From Erodium maritimum (taxonomy: Eukaryota > Streptophyta > Magnoliopsida > Geraniales > Geraniaceae), in NCBI GenBank assembly GCA_963921825.1, contig OY997594.1:7383001-7447000 (forward strand): a stretch of 64,000 nt of DNA. The letters run 5' to 3'. Both the position numbers and the translations under genes were made by a program. The notes under the pieces were generated by a model. It searched no databases. It was not told the origin of the DNA and saw only the letters and a program-made list of their open reading frames with translations. Below, piece by piece: positions 26,689 through 40,100 of this stretch (the stretch's first letter is position 1; every line of letters starts with the position of its first letter).

Positions 26689-27027
26689 GGGATAATTGTT
26701 CAAAACTAATCTAAAGTTTCGTCTACAAACGAGTTGATGCACAAAGTTTTGTCCATGCTATAAGGCTATCCTGAAGTTTTGTCCACGCTTTTGTGGATGC
26801 ATTGAAGTTTTGCCCACGCTTTTGTGGGTGCATGTTTTGTCCACGCTTCTATTCAATCCGGGAAGCACTGCCCAGAGGCCCCAGACCATCATTCTAAACA
26901 TCCCCTATTACGTCAAAACTAAAAAAGTCGTGGACAAAACTTTAGGGTAGTCACACAGCGTGAACGAAACTTTGTGCATCAACTCGTTTGTGGACGAAAC
27001 TTTAGAGTAGTTTTAAACAATTATCCC
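26689..27027. mobile_element. Foldback MITE (GGGATAATTG ends)
   Basis: Ends GGGATAATTGTTCAAAACTA and its complement; arms contain AAAGTTTYGTCCACG modules and a repeated TTTGTGGATGCA phrase. Flanks are A-rich and give only an 8-of-9 match for a target duplication. Confidence 0.8.
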
Positions 27028-27433
27028 AAAAAATACATTATTAGAAAGCTCGGAAAGCACTGAATAGTGCATACTAGGATGACTATATCCGGACATTGTT
27101 CCAACAAGCAAGATGCCTTCCTTGTGATAAGTCTTCGGGTCCTTTAAGAAAAAAGTCAAATCTTCACCATCAACAATTTGCCTGAAAAAAAGGGTAAACT
27201 ACAAATGCATACCCTGAAGTTTAAAGTTAACTGATGCATACCCTGTAGTTACGAGTTGTAACTCAAAACTCTTTCTGCTAGTTAAAATGAAGAAAATACA
27301 ATGATCAGAAGTTGTTTGAGATTCTTTACTTAAAAGGAGGCACTAATATGAGCTAAAGACAATGAATGGTCTACGGAAACAATTGAGATGGATTGTCAGA
27401 ATATAACACAAGCAATTAACGGTAAGATTTGAA
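27028..27433. other. Intergenic with partial MITE arm
   Basis: Around 27192-27250 the phrase GGGTAAACTACAAATGCATA begins what looks like a MITE arm without a partner. Otherwise nothing recognised. Confidence 0.35.
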
Positions 27434-27819
27434 GGATAAATTACAAATACCTACCCCTAATTTATCACGTTTAACTGATACTTACTCCAAACTTTTTTTA
27501 ACTGATACCTACACCGGTGTTTAGTTATATAACAAATAGCTCAAGCCGTCAGCTAAAATGACGAAAATACCCTCAGTTATTTTTTAAATAATTTTTTTAA
27601 ATAAATCTGAAGTGATTTAATAAGTAAATATACATATAACAAAAGTGATTTTTTAAATAATTATTAAAGTGTAGTTGATGTTATTTTTGTCATTTTAGAT
27701 TATGGCTTGGGCTATTTGTTACATAACTAAACATCGGTGTAGGTATTAGTTAAAAAACAAGTTTATGGTAGGTATCAGTTAAACGTGACAAATTAAGGGT
27801 AGATATTTATAATTTACCC
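27434..27819. mobile_element. Foldback MITE (GGATAAATTAC ends)
   Basis: Left end GGATAAATTACAAATACCTA pairs with the right end TAGATATTTATAATTTACCC; arms share CGTTTAACTGATAC and TAGTTATATAACAAATAG-like segments. Flanking 9-mers AGATTTGAA and AGCTTTTAA match at 7 of 9 positions. Confidence 0.75.
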
Positions 27820-28186
27820 AGCTTTTAATGTTATTTTCCTAGTGATCTTGTAAATGATTACACGTTATTACTTTTGAGTTTGTCGACTGTTAAGATAAAG
27901 TTAATAAATAGAGAAGCAAACATGGCAGTTCATTTTATTCCTAGAAATACCCTTGTACGAGTCTTAGGACTTTGGTCTATATGTTTATTCTGAACACTTT
28001 ATCCGATATTGTATCTTTTAATCTTAAACAATAGAATAATGTGTTTCTCAAGAATAAAAAATCGAAACAGATATTGGAAACGCACCGTTTCCACCTCTCC
28101 CTACCAACGACAAAAACAAAAACAGCAGAGATGGATAAAAATTCTCTCATTTTCCTTCGCTTCCTCTCTTTTACGCCAATCGTCAC

Positions 28187-28410
28187 ATGAAGCTTCATAG
28201 CACTCCCCAAATCCTCCTCGGCAACTTCCCATTTCCCTCTCCTCCCACCAAACATGTCTCCGGAACCAAAACATCGTCGAGAAATCAGACCCCCATCCGA
28301 ATCAAGCTTAAGATAAGTTTTTCCAGAGTTCCCAAACCTGCTTCAAGCTCGGATTCAGTTTCCACGAACCCAAAAGAAGAAGACCCCGAGTCCTCTGTGC
28401 TTTTTGAGGT
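28187..28410 (+). CDS. Orphan first-exon-like reading frame, transit-peptide-like
   Basis: From the ATG at 28187 the peptide starts MKLHSTPQILLGNFPFPSPP and is rich in Ser, Thr, Pro, Lys and Arg with few acids until SVSTNPKEEDPESSVLFE, which resembles a chloroplast transit peptide followed by mature sequence. A GT donor could follow the VLFE codons near 28407. No downstream exon was recognised before 31000, and the next 200 bp are a degenerate GT-rich repeat. It may be the first exon of a lost gene or a captured fragment. Not identified. Confidence 0.3.
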
Positions 28411-28424
28411 TCTTCTCTCTCAAT

Positions 28425-28560
28425 TTCACTTTTGGTGTGCACTTGTTGCACTTTCTGTGCTGTCGTTGCACTTTGGTGTGCCCGTTATGTGGCACAGTTT
28501 GGTGTGCCCATTATATGACACGGTTTGGTGCGCGTTGTTGTACTTTTGACGTGCACGTTG
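28425..28560 (+). repeat. Degenerate TTTGGTGTGCCC repeat
   Basis: Variants of TTTGGTGTGC(A/C)C followed by TTATGTGGCACAG-type phrases occur four to five times at about 30-bp steps. Function unknown. Confidence 0.6.
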
Positions 28561-28834
28561 TTTGCACGTCCTGGGGCGCCTGTGTTTGCGTTCTGGTTTT
28601 GGTAGGGAGTCAGTAGTATTATAGGTTAGATAATCTGGAGTCTGTAATATTTATCGTTCACTTGTGCGCTTTCAAAAAATTGTATGCATGTCACTTTGAC
28701 TGATATATAAAATTGATGCCTCCCATTTTCTCCTATAAAAAAAACAATATAGTTCATTGGGCCATGTTCTTAAAATCCTCTAAACATTAACCTATACAAA
28801 ATAGACTCTAATTAAAAATGATACCATGAAAGAT

Positions 28835-29549
28835 AGGTATTTTTTTTAATAAACGCTAAATTTTTATTCAAGGTGAATCTCCAAGGAGGAGGAGACCAAA
28901 AACCAAAGAATCGCGATTATAAAATCTCTGTAAAGGAGCAAATAGGAAACAACCCCAAACAAAAAGAGTCAAACAGGACAAAATACTAATCTCCATAAAG
29001 TCCCTTTAAAGACTGAAGATTCCCCCACAAAATAAGGAACACAAAACCATTAAGTGATCGGTCTGATACAGAATTATCGGGACCTCCTCCGCCAGAGAAC
29101 AACGCACATGGGAGCGAGGATCGAACGGTCCTGATAACCAAGATAGAACCATCAAGACTTCCTCCGACTACATCCCATTATGCTCTAAGCCCCAAACAAT
29201 GACCTTAGCTATATCAAGCATTCCACACTCTTGAATCCAAAGAAAACACACAAAACACACAAAGATTGATATGAATAATGTGTATTTCCATTGCTTCAAG
29301 TTGCATATATACAAGTGTATCTATATTCAAATCCTAACAAAGTAAGGATAAGAATCTATTCAAAATACATTTAAATACATACACTAACTAACATATATGC
29401 TAACACAAACCACTCTAAGGCAACAGGTAAAATATGAAAACTCACCAAAAAAAACATATAATCCTCCTCTTTATAACTTCTGGTAAAAAACCTTAATAGT
29501 TGAATCCATAATGCAAAACTGATCAAGTAAATATATTGTGATAATAAGC
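28835..29549 (-). other. LINE-tail-like start, then unassigned sequence
   Basis: A poly-T followed by AATAAACGCTAAATTTTTAT at about 28840 resembles a LINE 3' end in minus orientation. The following 650 bp show no supported gene. Confidence 0.35.
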
Positions 29550-30224
29550 TTAAGTGAGGAGAGAAACTAAACTTGGAGTGTAGCCTACAATTTGTAAGGT
29601 AAAACCATAGGATCCAAATTTATCAGAAGAAATGTTTCTCATCTGCCTTATTGGTATATTAAAAGCTTTTATCTTCACTTTTGATGTAAAACGGACCTTG
29701 TGATGGTTGTCGTATGTCAAGATCAAATCAACGTTCAACAAAAACTCCACATCATACAAACCGTACCCCTCTAAATGTCCATCAACCATGTCCACATCAA
29801 AATTTTCCTTGAGTACACCAACCATGTCGGCATCTAAATGTTCCTTTAGTGTTAATGGACCGCCAACACCAGCGTCTAACAACCATATATCGATGAATCC
29901 TGGTGCCTTGGGGGACACGATAGACGGGAACATAAAGAGAGCCAATGAGCCCTTCCACACGAAAATCGTGGACCCCATACGCACGCGGGCTGGATATGGA
30001 TAAGGGTGCACGAGATATTCTCTAAAGACTTCATTGGACAAGTCGTATGAGATGATCATAGGTACACGAAGACCAGAGTATGTATTTCCCATCCAGTAGC
30101 AGAACCTGCCCAAACAAACCCCTATGGATTTGATGAGCGGCCTGCCTTTCAATACGACCGGACTATCCCGACCATTGGATTTAGGATATTGGGGGCATGA
30201 ATGTAAGATGGTGTATCGTTCCAC
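29550..30224 (-). pseudogene. F-box-less FBA-domain copy
   Basis: About 224 residues homologous to the C-terminal half of the F-box protein at 24712: FCYWMGNTYSG, MIISYDLSNEVFREY, FVWKGSLALFMFP, GFIDIWLLDAGVGGPLTLKE, and the same final phrase GYTPSLVSLLT. No F-box precedes it in any frame upstream, and the position where the neighbouring gene has its intron (before F(V/I)DIW) is read straight through here. It lies on the opposite strand. It is probably a truncated family member; the N-terminal MERYTIL start is merely the first ATG. Transcription is uncertain. Confidence 0.7.
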
Positions 30225-31174
30225 GACACCTTAGGTCGGGTTACCCTGACGAATCAAGACAAAATTTCGACAGTATCAAAACGCTCCACAATGAAAGTTA
30301 TGAGTTTCAGAAGAACTAGCATCACATGCTCCTTAAGTTTTGTGTTTGTTGTCGTTGTGTTTCTTTGTTTATTTCGTTTCTACAATGCAAAATAGATTCT
30401 TTTTATAGGTCCAAAAGCGTTGGGACACCTACGGTAGTCCTAGACTATAATCTGGATTCTACAATCCCCAGTCTTAAACAATCTATTTTATGTTGGAACA
30501 ATTAGAGTGACTAAAAACCTATGTCTTTTCGTTTCAATTTTTTTTACTCTAACTCATCTTACAAACAATACAAATCTATCTCTCCACGTATTTATTTTAA
30601 AAAATCAGTTTACCAAACAAAAAAATTGGACCCCATAATAATTTGACCGAATAGGTACTATAGTGTAAACCCTCACGTATTTATTGTCCAATGACCAAGA
30701 CAACCCTAGAAAGAAGAGGGTGGAAGGAAACCATATGCGGTATAAAGAAAGGGGCTAAAACAAGTCCCTAGGCCTTGGGCATGTGTGAGAAAACTTAGCT
30801 ATTCCGCAAGGTCGTTTTGCACAAAATCCGAGCACGTAATTTCCCAATATTACATAAAAACATTTGGGGAAGTCTTTGCAAATGACCGTGACCGTGACCT
30901 ATATCATACACACAACGCCACTTCACCTCTTTCTCGCTTAATAAATCGTCCAATCTCTCTGTCATTTCTTCAAACCGTCCACTTCCTCAGGTCTCTCTCC
31001 TCTGTCCTGATCACGCACCCGACGACACGAGGGTTTCTTCTCCCCTCCCACAAGCCCTAATTCATCCGATCCTCAATGGTCCTTCTCCGACGCCAATCCT
31101 TCTCCGCTTCGCAGGTTGATCCGCCCACGAGCTCCTCCTGATTCCGCAGATAAGAATCTGCTCCATTCGCCGCC
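30225..31174 (+). promoter_or_regulatory. Upstream region and 5' leader of VPS13-like gene
   Basis: No gene recognised. The 3' part (about 30900-31174) is CT-rich and consistent with a 5' untranslated leader ending in CGCCGCCATG. Confidence 0.45.
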
Positions 31175-34100
31175 ATGTTCGAAGCTCACGTAAGGGTTTC
31201 TTCCCGGTTCTCTGCGGTGAATGCGCTCATTTCATCATCATTTGTGTTTTGTATGTTTAATTTGAACATTTTGTTCACGCATTGCAATGCAGTTCTTGTT
31301 TCATTCCTCTGATTGTTTTTTTTACTACTGTTTTATCGTCTGTCGAGAGCTCAGTAATGCTGAATTTTACTTGCACCAGTTCAATTGGTAGGGTGATTCC
31401 TCATCCAGAGTGTTTTTTTTATAGTTTCAGTGGATTTCTCTGAATGTCGAACTGATTCCAAGTTGTGCTCAAGTGCCTATTCAAAGTATGCAATGTTCAA
31501 ATTGTTGTGCACAGGAAGGTTCAAATGAAAATTAGAGTGTAGTGAGGATAGATTATATCAGTGTTTCCAAATAAATATTTTATATTTGTGATGTAATTTA
31601 CTATTTTTTGAGCATTTCTATCAAGAATTATGGGAACATCTTTAGAAACTTAATTCCATCTCTAAACGAAGAATAACAACTTGCATTTTGGGTGGTTCTT
31701 ATGGTGACATGTAACTCCGCCGCATTGCATGTCACAATGGCTATTTTTTGGTGGATCAAAGTGCGGTAGTAGCTGTATAGGAAGGTAGGTGTAGTGGGTC
31801 AGCAGAAGTCGTATAATTTTTTTTGGATGAACTATAGGTTATTCATATATCCATATTTTCTCGAGAAGCTTATTCTGAAGCTAGAAAAGAGTTCATAATT
31901 GTTTCTTTCTATTTTTCCGTGTAATGTTTGATTGCCATACTCTATTGTTTGGGCATACTGTACATTTTCTATGAATTAAAAAGAAGTAAGGTTAATTAGG
32001 AATTGTATTTGTCGGGTCATTATAATCAATGAGGATGAAAGCAAAGGGAATTGGAATTGGAATAATTTCCTTAGATTCTCATTTTGTACAACATCTAATT
32101 TATATACTAGGGGACAGTGCTTTTACTTATAAGGGCTCAACCCTACATGATAAAAGGTCAACCTTATTAGTTGTGAATTTTGTTTTACGCTTCTTCAACT
32201 TATGCTTGCTCATTATCATAAAATAGAAATAAAGCATATAAGAGCCATAAATATCAATGTTTTATACTGTAGGCAATATCCCTCCTATAAATGAGGACCC
32301 ACTAAGCTATAAAGATTGATTGGTGGGTGTTGCAACCTCAATTAACAAGTGATGATTTCATTTCCATGTAGCCTTCCCTTTCTTCTTTTAAGTTCATATT
32401 ATCATCTGGCAAGATGAATTGGAGGCTGCGGTGTAGTGGTCCATTTGTGCCAACCTTTTAGTTTGAGTCCACTGTTGTGAAAGATCCCAGTACGCTTTAA
32501 ATCTGATATGATCAACACAGGTGCTCTGTGGAACAATAATTGGCGCTGAATCCATCATGCATACACCCTTATTTTTGTTGCTTAAACTCATTTGTGAGTT
32601 TTTTAGGTCAACAATCCTTTAAACTATTTAAGGCCACGTAAACATGTTTTCAGTCATGAATATTCCTAATGTCAAGGTTCTCTTGAGCTTTAAGAAATGG
32701 CGGTTGTCTGGACTTTGTGCTTGAGAGCTTCTATGTACAATTGCTTTTCTTGGATATTTTGACATGTGATGGTTTTGTTATTTCATGATATGTAGGCAGA
32801 CTGTTTACTAATCATGCATGCGATATTAACTTTTTTTTATTCTGATTGTAGGTTCTTCATTTGCTTCGGAGATATTTGGGTGAATATGTTCATGGACTTT
32901 CTGGGGAGGCTTTAAGGATCAGTGTATGGAATGGTACACCTTCTGCTCTTTATATTAAGTATCTTTGATCATTTAACTAATTTTGAAAGCTAATATCACT
33001 TTATACTGAAATACTAAGCAGCTGGATAAATATAATAACTTATTTCATCTTTTCGAATATCTTTCATTCAGGTATGTTATTGTGCTTTCCAAATGCGAAT
33101 TATTAGACTAAGGCTGTAACTTTCTTCTCAAATGGTCTATTGTTATAGGTGATGTCATACTTAAAGATTTGAAATTGAAGGCAGAAGCGCTTAATTCTCT
33201 TAAACTTCCAGTTATTGTGAAAGCTGGTTTTGTTGGCTCCGTCTCATTGAAGGTAATTATGTTGTCTGTCATTGTGTAATATAGACAGGAAGAAAACCAT
33301 TGTTATGGTGACATGAGATTCTTAAAACTACATCTTTTATAAGAGATGGAAATACATGTATCATATAATGCAATATAAGTTAGTGAAGAACGGATCCGAA
33401 GTCTGGACATTTTCTCAATACCAATTTCGTTTACAATATAGATGGTAAAAGGTCTACTTGATGTGCCCACTGTATATTTCATTCTGGAGGAGGAGTTAAC
33501 TTAATGTATTTTTTTTGAGGAGCGGTTTTTGTATTTATGAAAGCGCTCTCAAGGTTATTATTATAGCAACCCTGAAGATTTTGAATGTCAATGTGGGGAT
33601 TTGTTTGTTGTCTGTTGTATGCGTCTATCTGTGTTCATTATTTAACCATAATAAGCAAAGATGCGATCATGTCTGTGCTTACTCTTGTCCTTGGTGCTAA
33701 GAATCGCAGTTAACTTCAAATGCTCAAGGATGGCAGTATCGTCAGTTCAGTTTTAATCATAAAGTTTTATTTGATTATTTGTATATTTGTTGAATTATAG
33801 GTGCCATGGAAAGGTTTAGGCAAAGAACCTGTTATTGTTCAGATTGATCGCATATTTCTTCTTGCACATCCTATCCATGACGGGCAGACCATGAAGGTAT
33901 AACAGTGTGGTGTTTTTATCTACTGAGTACACACTAGTTTCCTATTGACTGACTTTTAATTGTTTATTATCTCCACAGAAGGAAGATATTGAAAAACTTT
34001 TTGAAGCAAAACTTCAGCAGATTGAGGTGTGTAAATTATTAATCAATTATGAAATTGTGTCTCTCCGTCTATTAGAATATGTGCCTTAAAACTGGAAACG

Positions 34101-37100
34101 TTTTTTAGTTTTTCAGTGTTCATATTTTAAATCATCGTAGCCACTTAGTTTAATTATAATATGACCTTCACGAACGATTTCCCCTGCTTATTTATTGTTC
34201 ACTGCTCTTATAAATTGTGCATGCCAATAGTTTTTTGTATTTCCTATAGTACAGAGTGTAATATTAACATCAAAAGATGTCAAGATCATGTTTTATTTGT
34301 TCTTTTGGCTATTTTCTTCTTCCATCACCAGCATGTTGAGAGACATGTATTCATTTGTGTAATAAAGGGTTTATTTTTGTTCTAACAAAAATGTATTGAC
34401 CTAAACATTAAAGTTTAACTACACATACAGATATTTTGTTTGTAATAGGGAGAGATTGTATGTTTTGATGAATGGAAGATGTCTAAGATTACAAGAGTTG
34501 GCTGGAGGCCCGATCCTTGGGAAAAAAAACTCTTTTTTCTATGTGCATTTTCTAAGGGGGAATTACTAAAAACTGCCCAAATGAATTGGGTAGGGACAAA
34601 AACTTGTCCAATGTTTTAAAAACGTGCCACGAGCTGCCTTATGAAATGAGTACAGTCCAAAACCTGTACATTATGTAAAAATGGACGGAAATGACATGAT
34701 ATTCCGTTAAAATGGACAGTTGATTCCCTTTTTATTATGTGCTAGGCACATGGTGTTTATAATTTTCAAAAACCCTAAACTACCCTTTTGATTCCACAAC
34801 TGTGCAGGCACATGGGATTTATTCTATGTTGCTTCTTTTACTCCTTGCTGAAGCATCCGCGTTGGTTTGTATTTATATTCTATTTGTGTTACTTCTATTA
34901 CCTGCAGGAGGCTGAATTAGCAACCTTAGAAGCAATATCAAAGTCAAAGCAGGGAACTGTAAGACTCTGTTTGTCTTAATTTCTAGCATTATGTAAATTA
35001 GCTTATGTTTGTTGAACTTTATGTTTTTCTATGTTTTTTTACCATATTTTCTTAGGGATAATGACAGAAACATACCGTGTACTTGAAACTATTTGTAGGT
35101 AGATAATGTTATCTTTATTTTGTAGCAGGGTGATACCCTGTACATTTTTTAGTTTCACAATTAGTTAAAATCTGCTAAAACTGATGGGAAAAGAAAGTAC
35201 AAGGTAGTAACCTGCTACCTTTTTCCTCAAGACCATTATTTTGTTTTAAAATGACAAAATTAACCTTCATCCTCAAGACCCCCAAGATTTTTATGTGGAT
35301 AGTATAGTCTTCTCCACCGTTTTAACTCCCTTATAGACTACGGACTAAAGATACCAGTAACAATATGTAAACAATTTAAAGTACACGGTATATTTATGCC
35401 ATTATCTATTTTTTATCTCCATCATTACTGATTTATTTCTTGTACCTCAATCAGAAATTGGAATAAAAATTGTTTTTTCATTTGCTTGGAACATAATTTT
35501 TATGTGTAAAACTAGAAATGATCATCATAGGTTGATGATTAGTTCCAAATAGAGGGTCCCTTTGTGTAGGGAAAAAACGCACACTCAAGAGACACCATAG
35601 TAAACTTAATAGACTCTTGAGCTCACTAAGTCCATTGGTATTCTAATACCCCCTCATGTGCAAGCCGTATGACAAAACGAGCCTAGCACGTGAACCAAAA
35701 ATTAAATTCCAATACTATCCTTCACATGTCGTAGCTGCGGAAGAACTAATATTTTTCAATACTTCAGTACTCTCCTCACGTGTAGGACTAGACGTCTACA
35801 TATGTGTCATAATATGAATGAACATCTACTTATGAATGAAAAATAAAGAGTTAATAGCTAAAAACTATAAAAAGTTTTGTCCACATGCTAAAAATTACAT
35901 CATGTTTAAAAGTGGAGAAAAACATACAATAAGTATTGTCCATACTCTTCTGTTACAAAAATGAACAGAATATTATGTTCTGTTAAGTATTGGCCCATAT
36001 GTTTTGTCCACAATACTTTTCAATGCTATGTTTTGACCATAATACTTTTCAATGCTATATGTATTGTCCTTATATCCCCACAGGGTTAGCAGAACAAAAT
36101 ACTCTGTTCATTATTTGTAAAGAAGACTGTGAATACTTATTGTGTGTTTTTATCTACTTTTGAACTTAATGTATTTTTTAGCTTGTGGACACTTTTTGTA
36201 GTTTTTAGCAATTGCCCCAAAATAAATATTGGATGAAGGTGACGAATAGAGACTACACCCAATATCAGCAACAAAAAGCTTGAGATCTCGGAGTAGTTGA
36301 TTCATACCCTAATCTTGCTGTTGCATGATTCAGGTTTGAGCAACTACATCATGTGGGCATAAAACATCTTCACGCAACTACGTAGGATAACGACGACGCA
36401 AAATATTAATAGGGGTGACATCAACGACAAACAAAAACATCCAAACATTTAAAACAATGGAGCAAAAAATTTGCCGGAGTGTGTAGGTTTTCATTAATGC
36501 ATTGAGTGCAGAACGACCAGAAGGGAGTTCTTGAGAACTTCGGTCCCAACAGTGATGAAACGACGTACCTGAAGATGGTTTTCGTGAGGAGTAGTTCATA
36601 AGTGTATAAATAACATGCTTTTCGGCTTAACTGAAGTCCACACGTAGCCCAATAACATACAATCAGAACTGAAAAATATAGAGCTTAGAAATAATGTTGC
36701 CTTTTAGTAACAATTCCATGCCCATTTGGTAGATCCTAAAGATAACGAGTGGACAGAAGCTCAAAACATACGAAAGCCTCCTAACCGGCTTTGATACCAT
36801 GTAAAACTAGAAATAAGAAATATTAGTATTGTAATTTGATGATTAGTACAAATAAAGGCTCCCTTTATATAGAGAAAAGAGAACACTCTAGAGACACCGT
36901 AATCAACTCAATACTCTTGGGATCACAAAGGCTATCAGTATTCTAACAATGTGTGTCGTATGCTATATCGCGTATGAGATTCCCAAGTCTTCCTATTATT
37001 AAGGATGACCTTTTCAGGAACTTGGTCTTTTCAATAATTGTTTTTCAATTGTTCCTATGTCTGTTCTGGGGATGTATATCTTGTTTTTAGCTAGTTTAAC

Positions 37101-40100
37101 ATGGCCACTAAGTTTATGGTACTTGGTCGCCATACAAGAGATGATGAACTTGCCTTAGCAAGGGTACTTGGGGATGTATATCTTGCTTCTTCATTGTGTT
37201 CCTCGTGTTAAGACTTTTTTAGAAAACCAACAAAATGATCGGTATTGTAAATATTGGTGTAATTGTCCACTTAGTGATCTAGTTTTTTTTTTATCAGCAA
37301 AGGAAAATATATTAAAATGGACTGTGGACTTCCAATATGGAAGCCACAGAAAAAACTTACAAGTTTAGGCATAACAGCCTGAGAGTACACATAAAATAGA
37401 TATAAGGGAGATAAAAACCAAAATGAAATACAGTATCAGACAGATTCATTCAAACATAGGAAAGTAAGAGCTTGAGATGGGTTCCTTCTCCAAGACTAGA
37501 AATAGAATTTGGCTTCAGTAGATCTTAGTGATCTAGTTAGTTACAATTTGAAACCAATCTCACTTGTATTTTCATCTTCTTTAAACTTTGAGAACAAGTT
37601 CTATATGTTTGAGTGCATTTTCCATTGTTGCTTTGTTGAAATCAAATACAACATTTGGAACTTGAATAAACAAGTGTTGATCCAGTTTGCTGCCTTGGTG
37701 GTCAGACCTTAAGCCATGAAGCATGAACTCACCTTATAGGATGTGAATCTTTTTGGATTCACTTGTTGGACACGGGCACCTGGATTCTATTTTAATATTT
37801 AAGAAAATAAAAAAAACATTTATTCCCTTCTGACTTCATTATTAATTTTTTTTATCTTGTGTTAATGGTTTATAATTGAGAACGAAATTGGTTGCTTTCT
37901 TTTTTTCAAATAGGATTGTTATTAGTTGGTAAGCAAGGCATTTTGGATGACACTTTGGTTTGTTAAATTTAACTTCCATATAGTCAAGAACTAGAACTTC
38001 ACATCATTTTTATTTACGTGTATTTTTAATTAAAATATTCACATGCCCCCACGTACTGCGCTCTATGTTATTTGAAAACGACAACTACGTCTTTATCACG
38101 TGAGTCTATGTCTAAATTGGTGCGTCATAAATTACAGGCAAGATTCACGAGTGAGGTTGTGGGAAACCCTTGTATTGATGGTAGTTATGACTAAAAGGTT
38201 CCAAGATCTAAGGACCTTTTTTCTTCTGAGTTCTCCTGAAGTTTCAATATTGAATTTAAATTGATATATGCTTGCGCCTATAAGTAAGCCTGTGCCTTTT
38301 TGTATGTATTTTCACTATGCGTATACCTTTAAGCTTTCGCATCTTTAACATGATTTCTGAGCTATGTGAAACTGAATCATTAAAATGTTATATTGAAATT
38401 GGCTTATGTTTTTGTTTTTTATTTCTGTCTGGGTAAAAAGAAAACATTTCATACAGCTTATGGCGAGTCACGTGAAACTGAACCAATAAAGTGTTCAATA
38501 GAATTTGGCTTATGTTTTCCTATCCAAGACAAAATAAAACTTATGTTACAGGTAGTGGTGCTTAAATCACAACTGTTTATTCTGATAAAAAAAATTATAC
38601 TGTTTATTTTTGCAGCCGGCTACTGGAAGTTCATGGCTGGGTTCTCTTATTGCCACTATTATTGGCAATCTTAAGATATCAATCAGCAATGTACATATAA
38701 GATACGAAGATTCTGTAAGGTTAGTGGACATAGGCTTTTCGTGGAGTTAGCCTTTCTGGTGCTAGAAAATCTTTTCTTTTGTCGTCCTTAACTTTTGGAC
38801 CTCTCTGCTGTTTAGATGTTATTGTATTATCTTTATATCAGTTGCTCTGCTGTATTTTGAGAACATAAATGTTCTGCAGTAATCCAGGATACCCATTTTC
38901 CTCGGGCATTACCTTAGCTAAGCTTGCTGCTGTTACAATGGACGAGGAGGGGAATGAAACTTTTGATACAAGTGGCGCTCTAGACAAGTTGCGGAAGGTT
39001 TGCTTTGTTTTTATCCCCATTAAGATGAAACTATGACAAGTGATGAGTGGGGGGGGGGGGGGGGGGGGGGGGGGGGGAGGTGCTTTGGATCTTCTATATA
39101 AAATTAGGTGCATCCAAATTACTAGTAAGTGTTATCCCATAGGTTCAAAGAAAAAATGGTCCGCATAATTGAGCTAAAAAGAACGGAAAGCTCCGAGATG
39201 TGATTATTGTATTTGCTATAAACCTTTAAATTATTTGTTTTAATAGGTTAGGAAAGGTCACAACAAACTATATTTGTACCTTTATACCTTAAATATGGAA
39301 TCTTCTAGGTCAAAGTTGAACTTTCTTTTGCAGCAACTGTTAAGAGTAGTCCAAACAAACCTAGGAATTTTCCAGTTTCCCATTCCTATTCTCTTTCGTA
39401 TTGCAACTTTGTTCCCTTTCCTATTTAGTGTAGGCCAATTCCATATATAAAGGATGTCTGTCGTCTCTTATTGTACTTAAATATTGAGTTATCAGTGAAT
39501 TAAACATATTCTCTCCTACTTAACAGAAACCAAATTTACATTATAATATTTGTGTAGCTATTCTTAGTTTTAACGACCCTGAGTTTTGCATGAATTAACA
39601 ACATACATCATAATTAAAAAAGTAGTATTGCATTATTTGAATTTCATGGTCAATCTGAACCTAGAAACGAGATCTGCCTTTTCTCTTTTGTGGCTCACTT
39701 TGTTGGACCAACATATTATGTTTTTTTTTATAACTTAAATGAAGGATATTTCTGAAAGTAAATCTCTTTTCTCATTTGCGGGATGGCATTGGAGTAATTT
39801 CTGGAGTAATTTTATGTATATCATTTTTTTAGTGATCTTCATTCGTTGAAGCATGTATGCAGGTCCTAGTTAGATATTGATGTTCATCATAGGTTAGTAA
39901 CCAAAAAACATGATGCATATTTGACTCCTAGTGCATTTCTCCTCTACTCACTTTACAAGGTTTATGGGCAAGATATCCATAACTACACACTTGTATGAAA
40001 AGCCCTGATTCATGGTAGTTCATTATGGTGTCTTCTCTTATTTACATTTCCAAATAACCAAAAAAGGTAAATGTTCGAATTTAGTCCCAGAAGTATTTAC

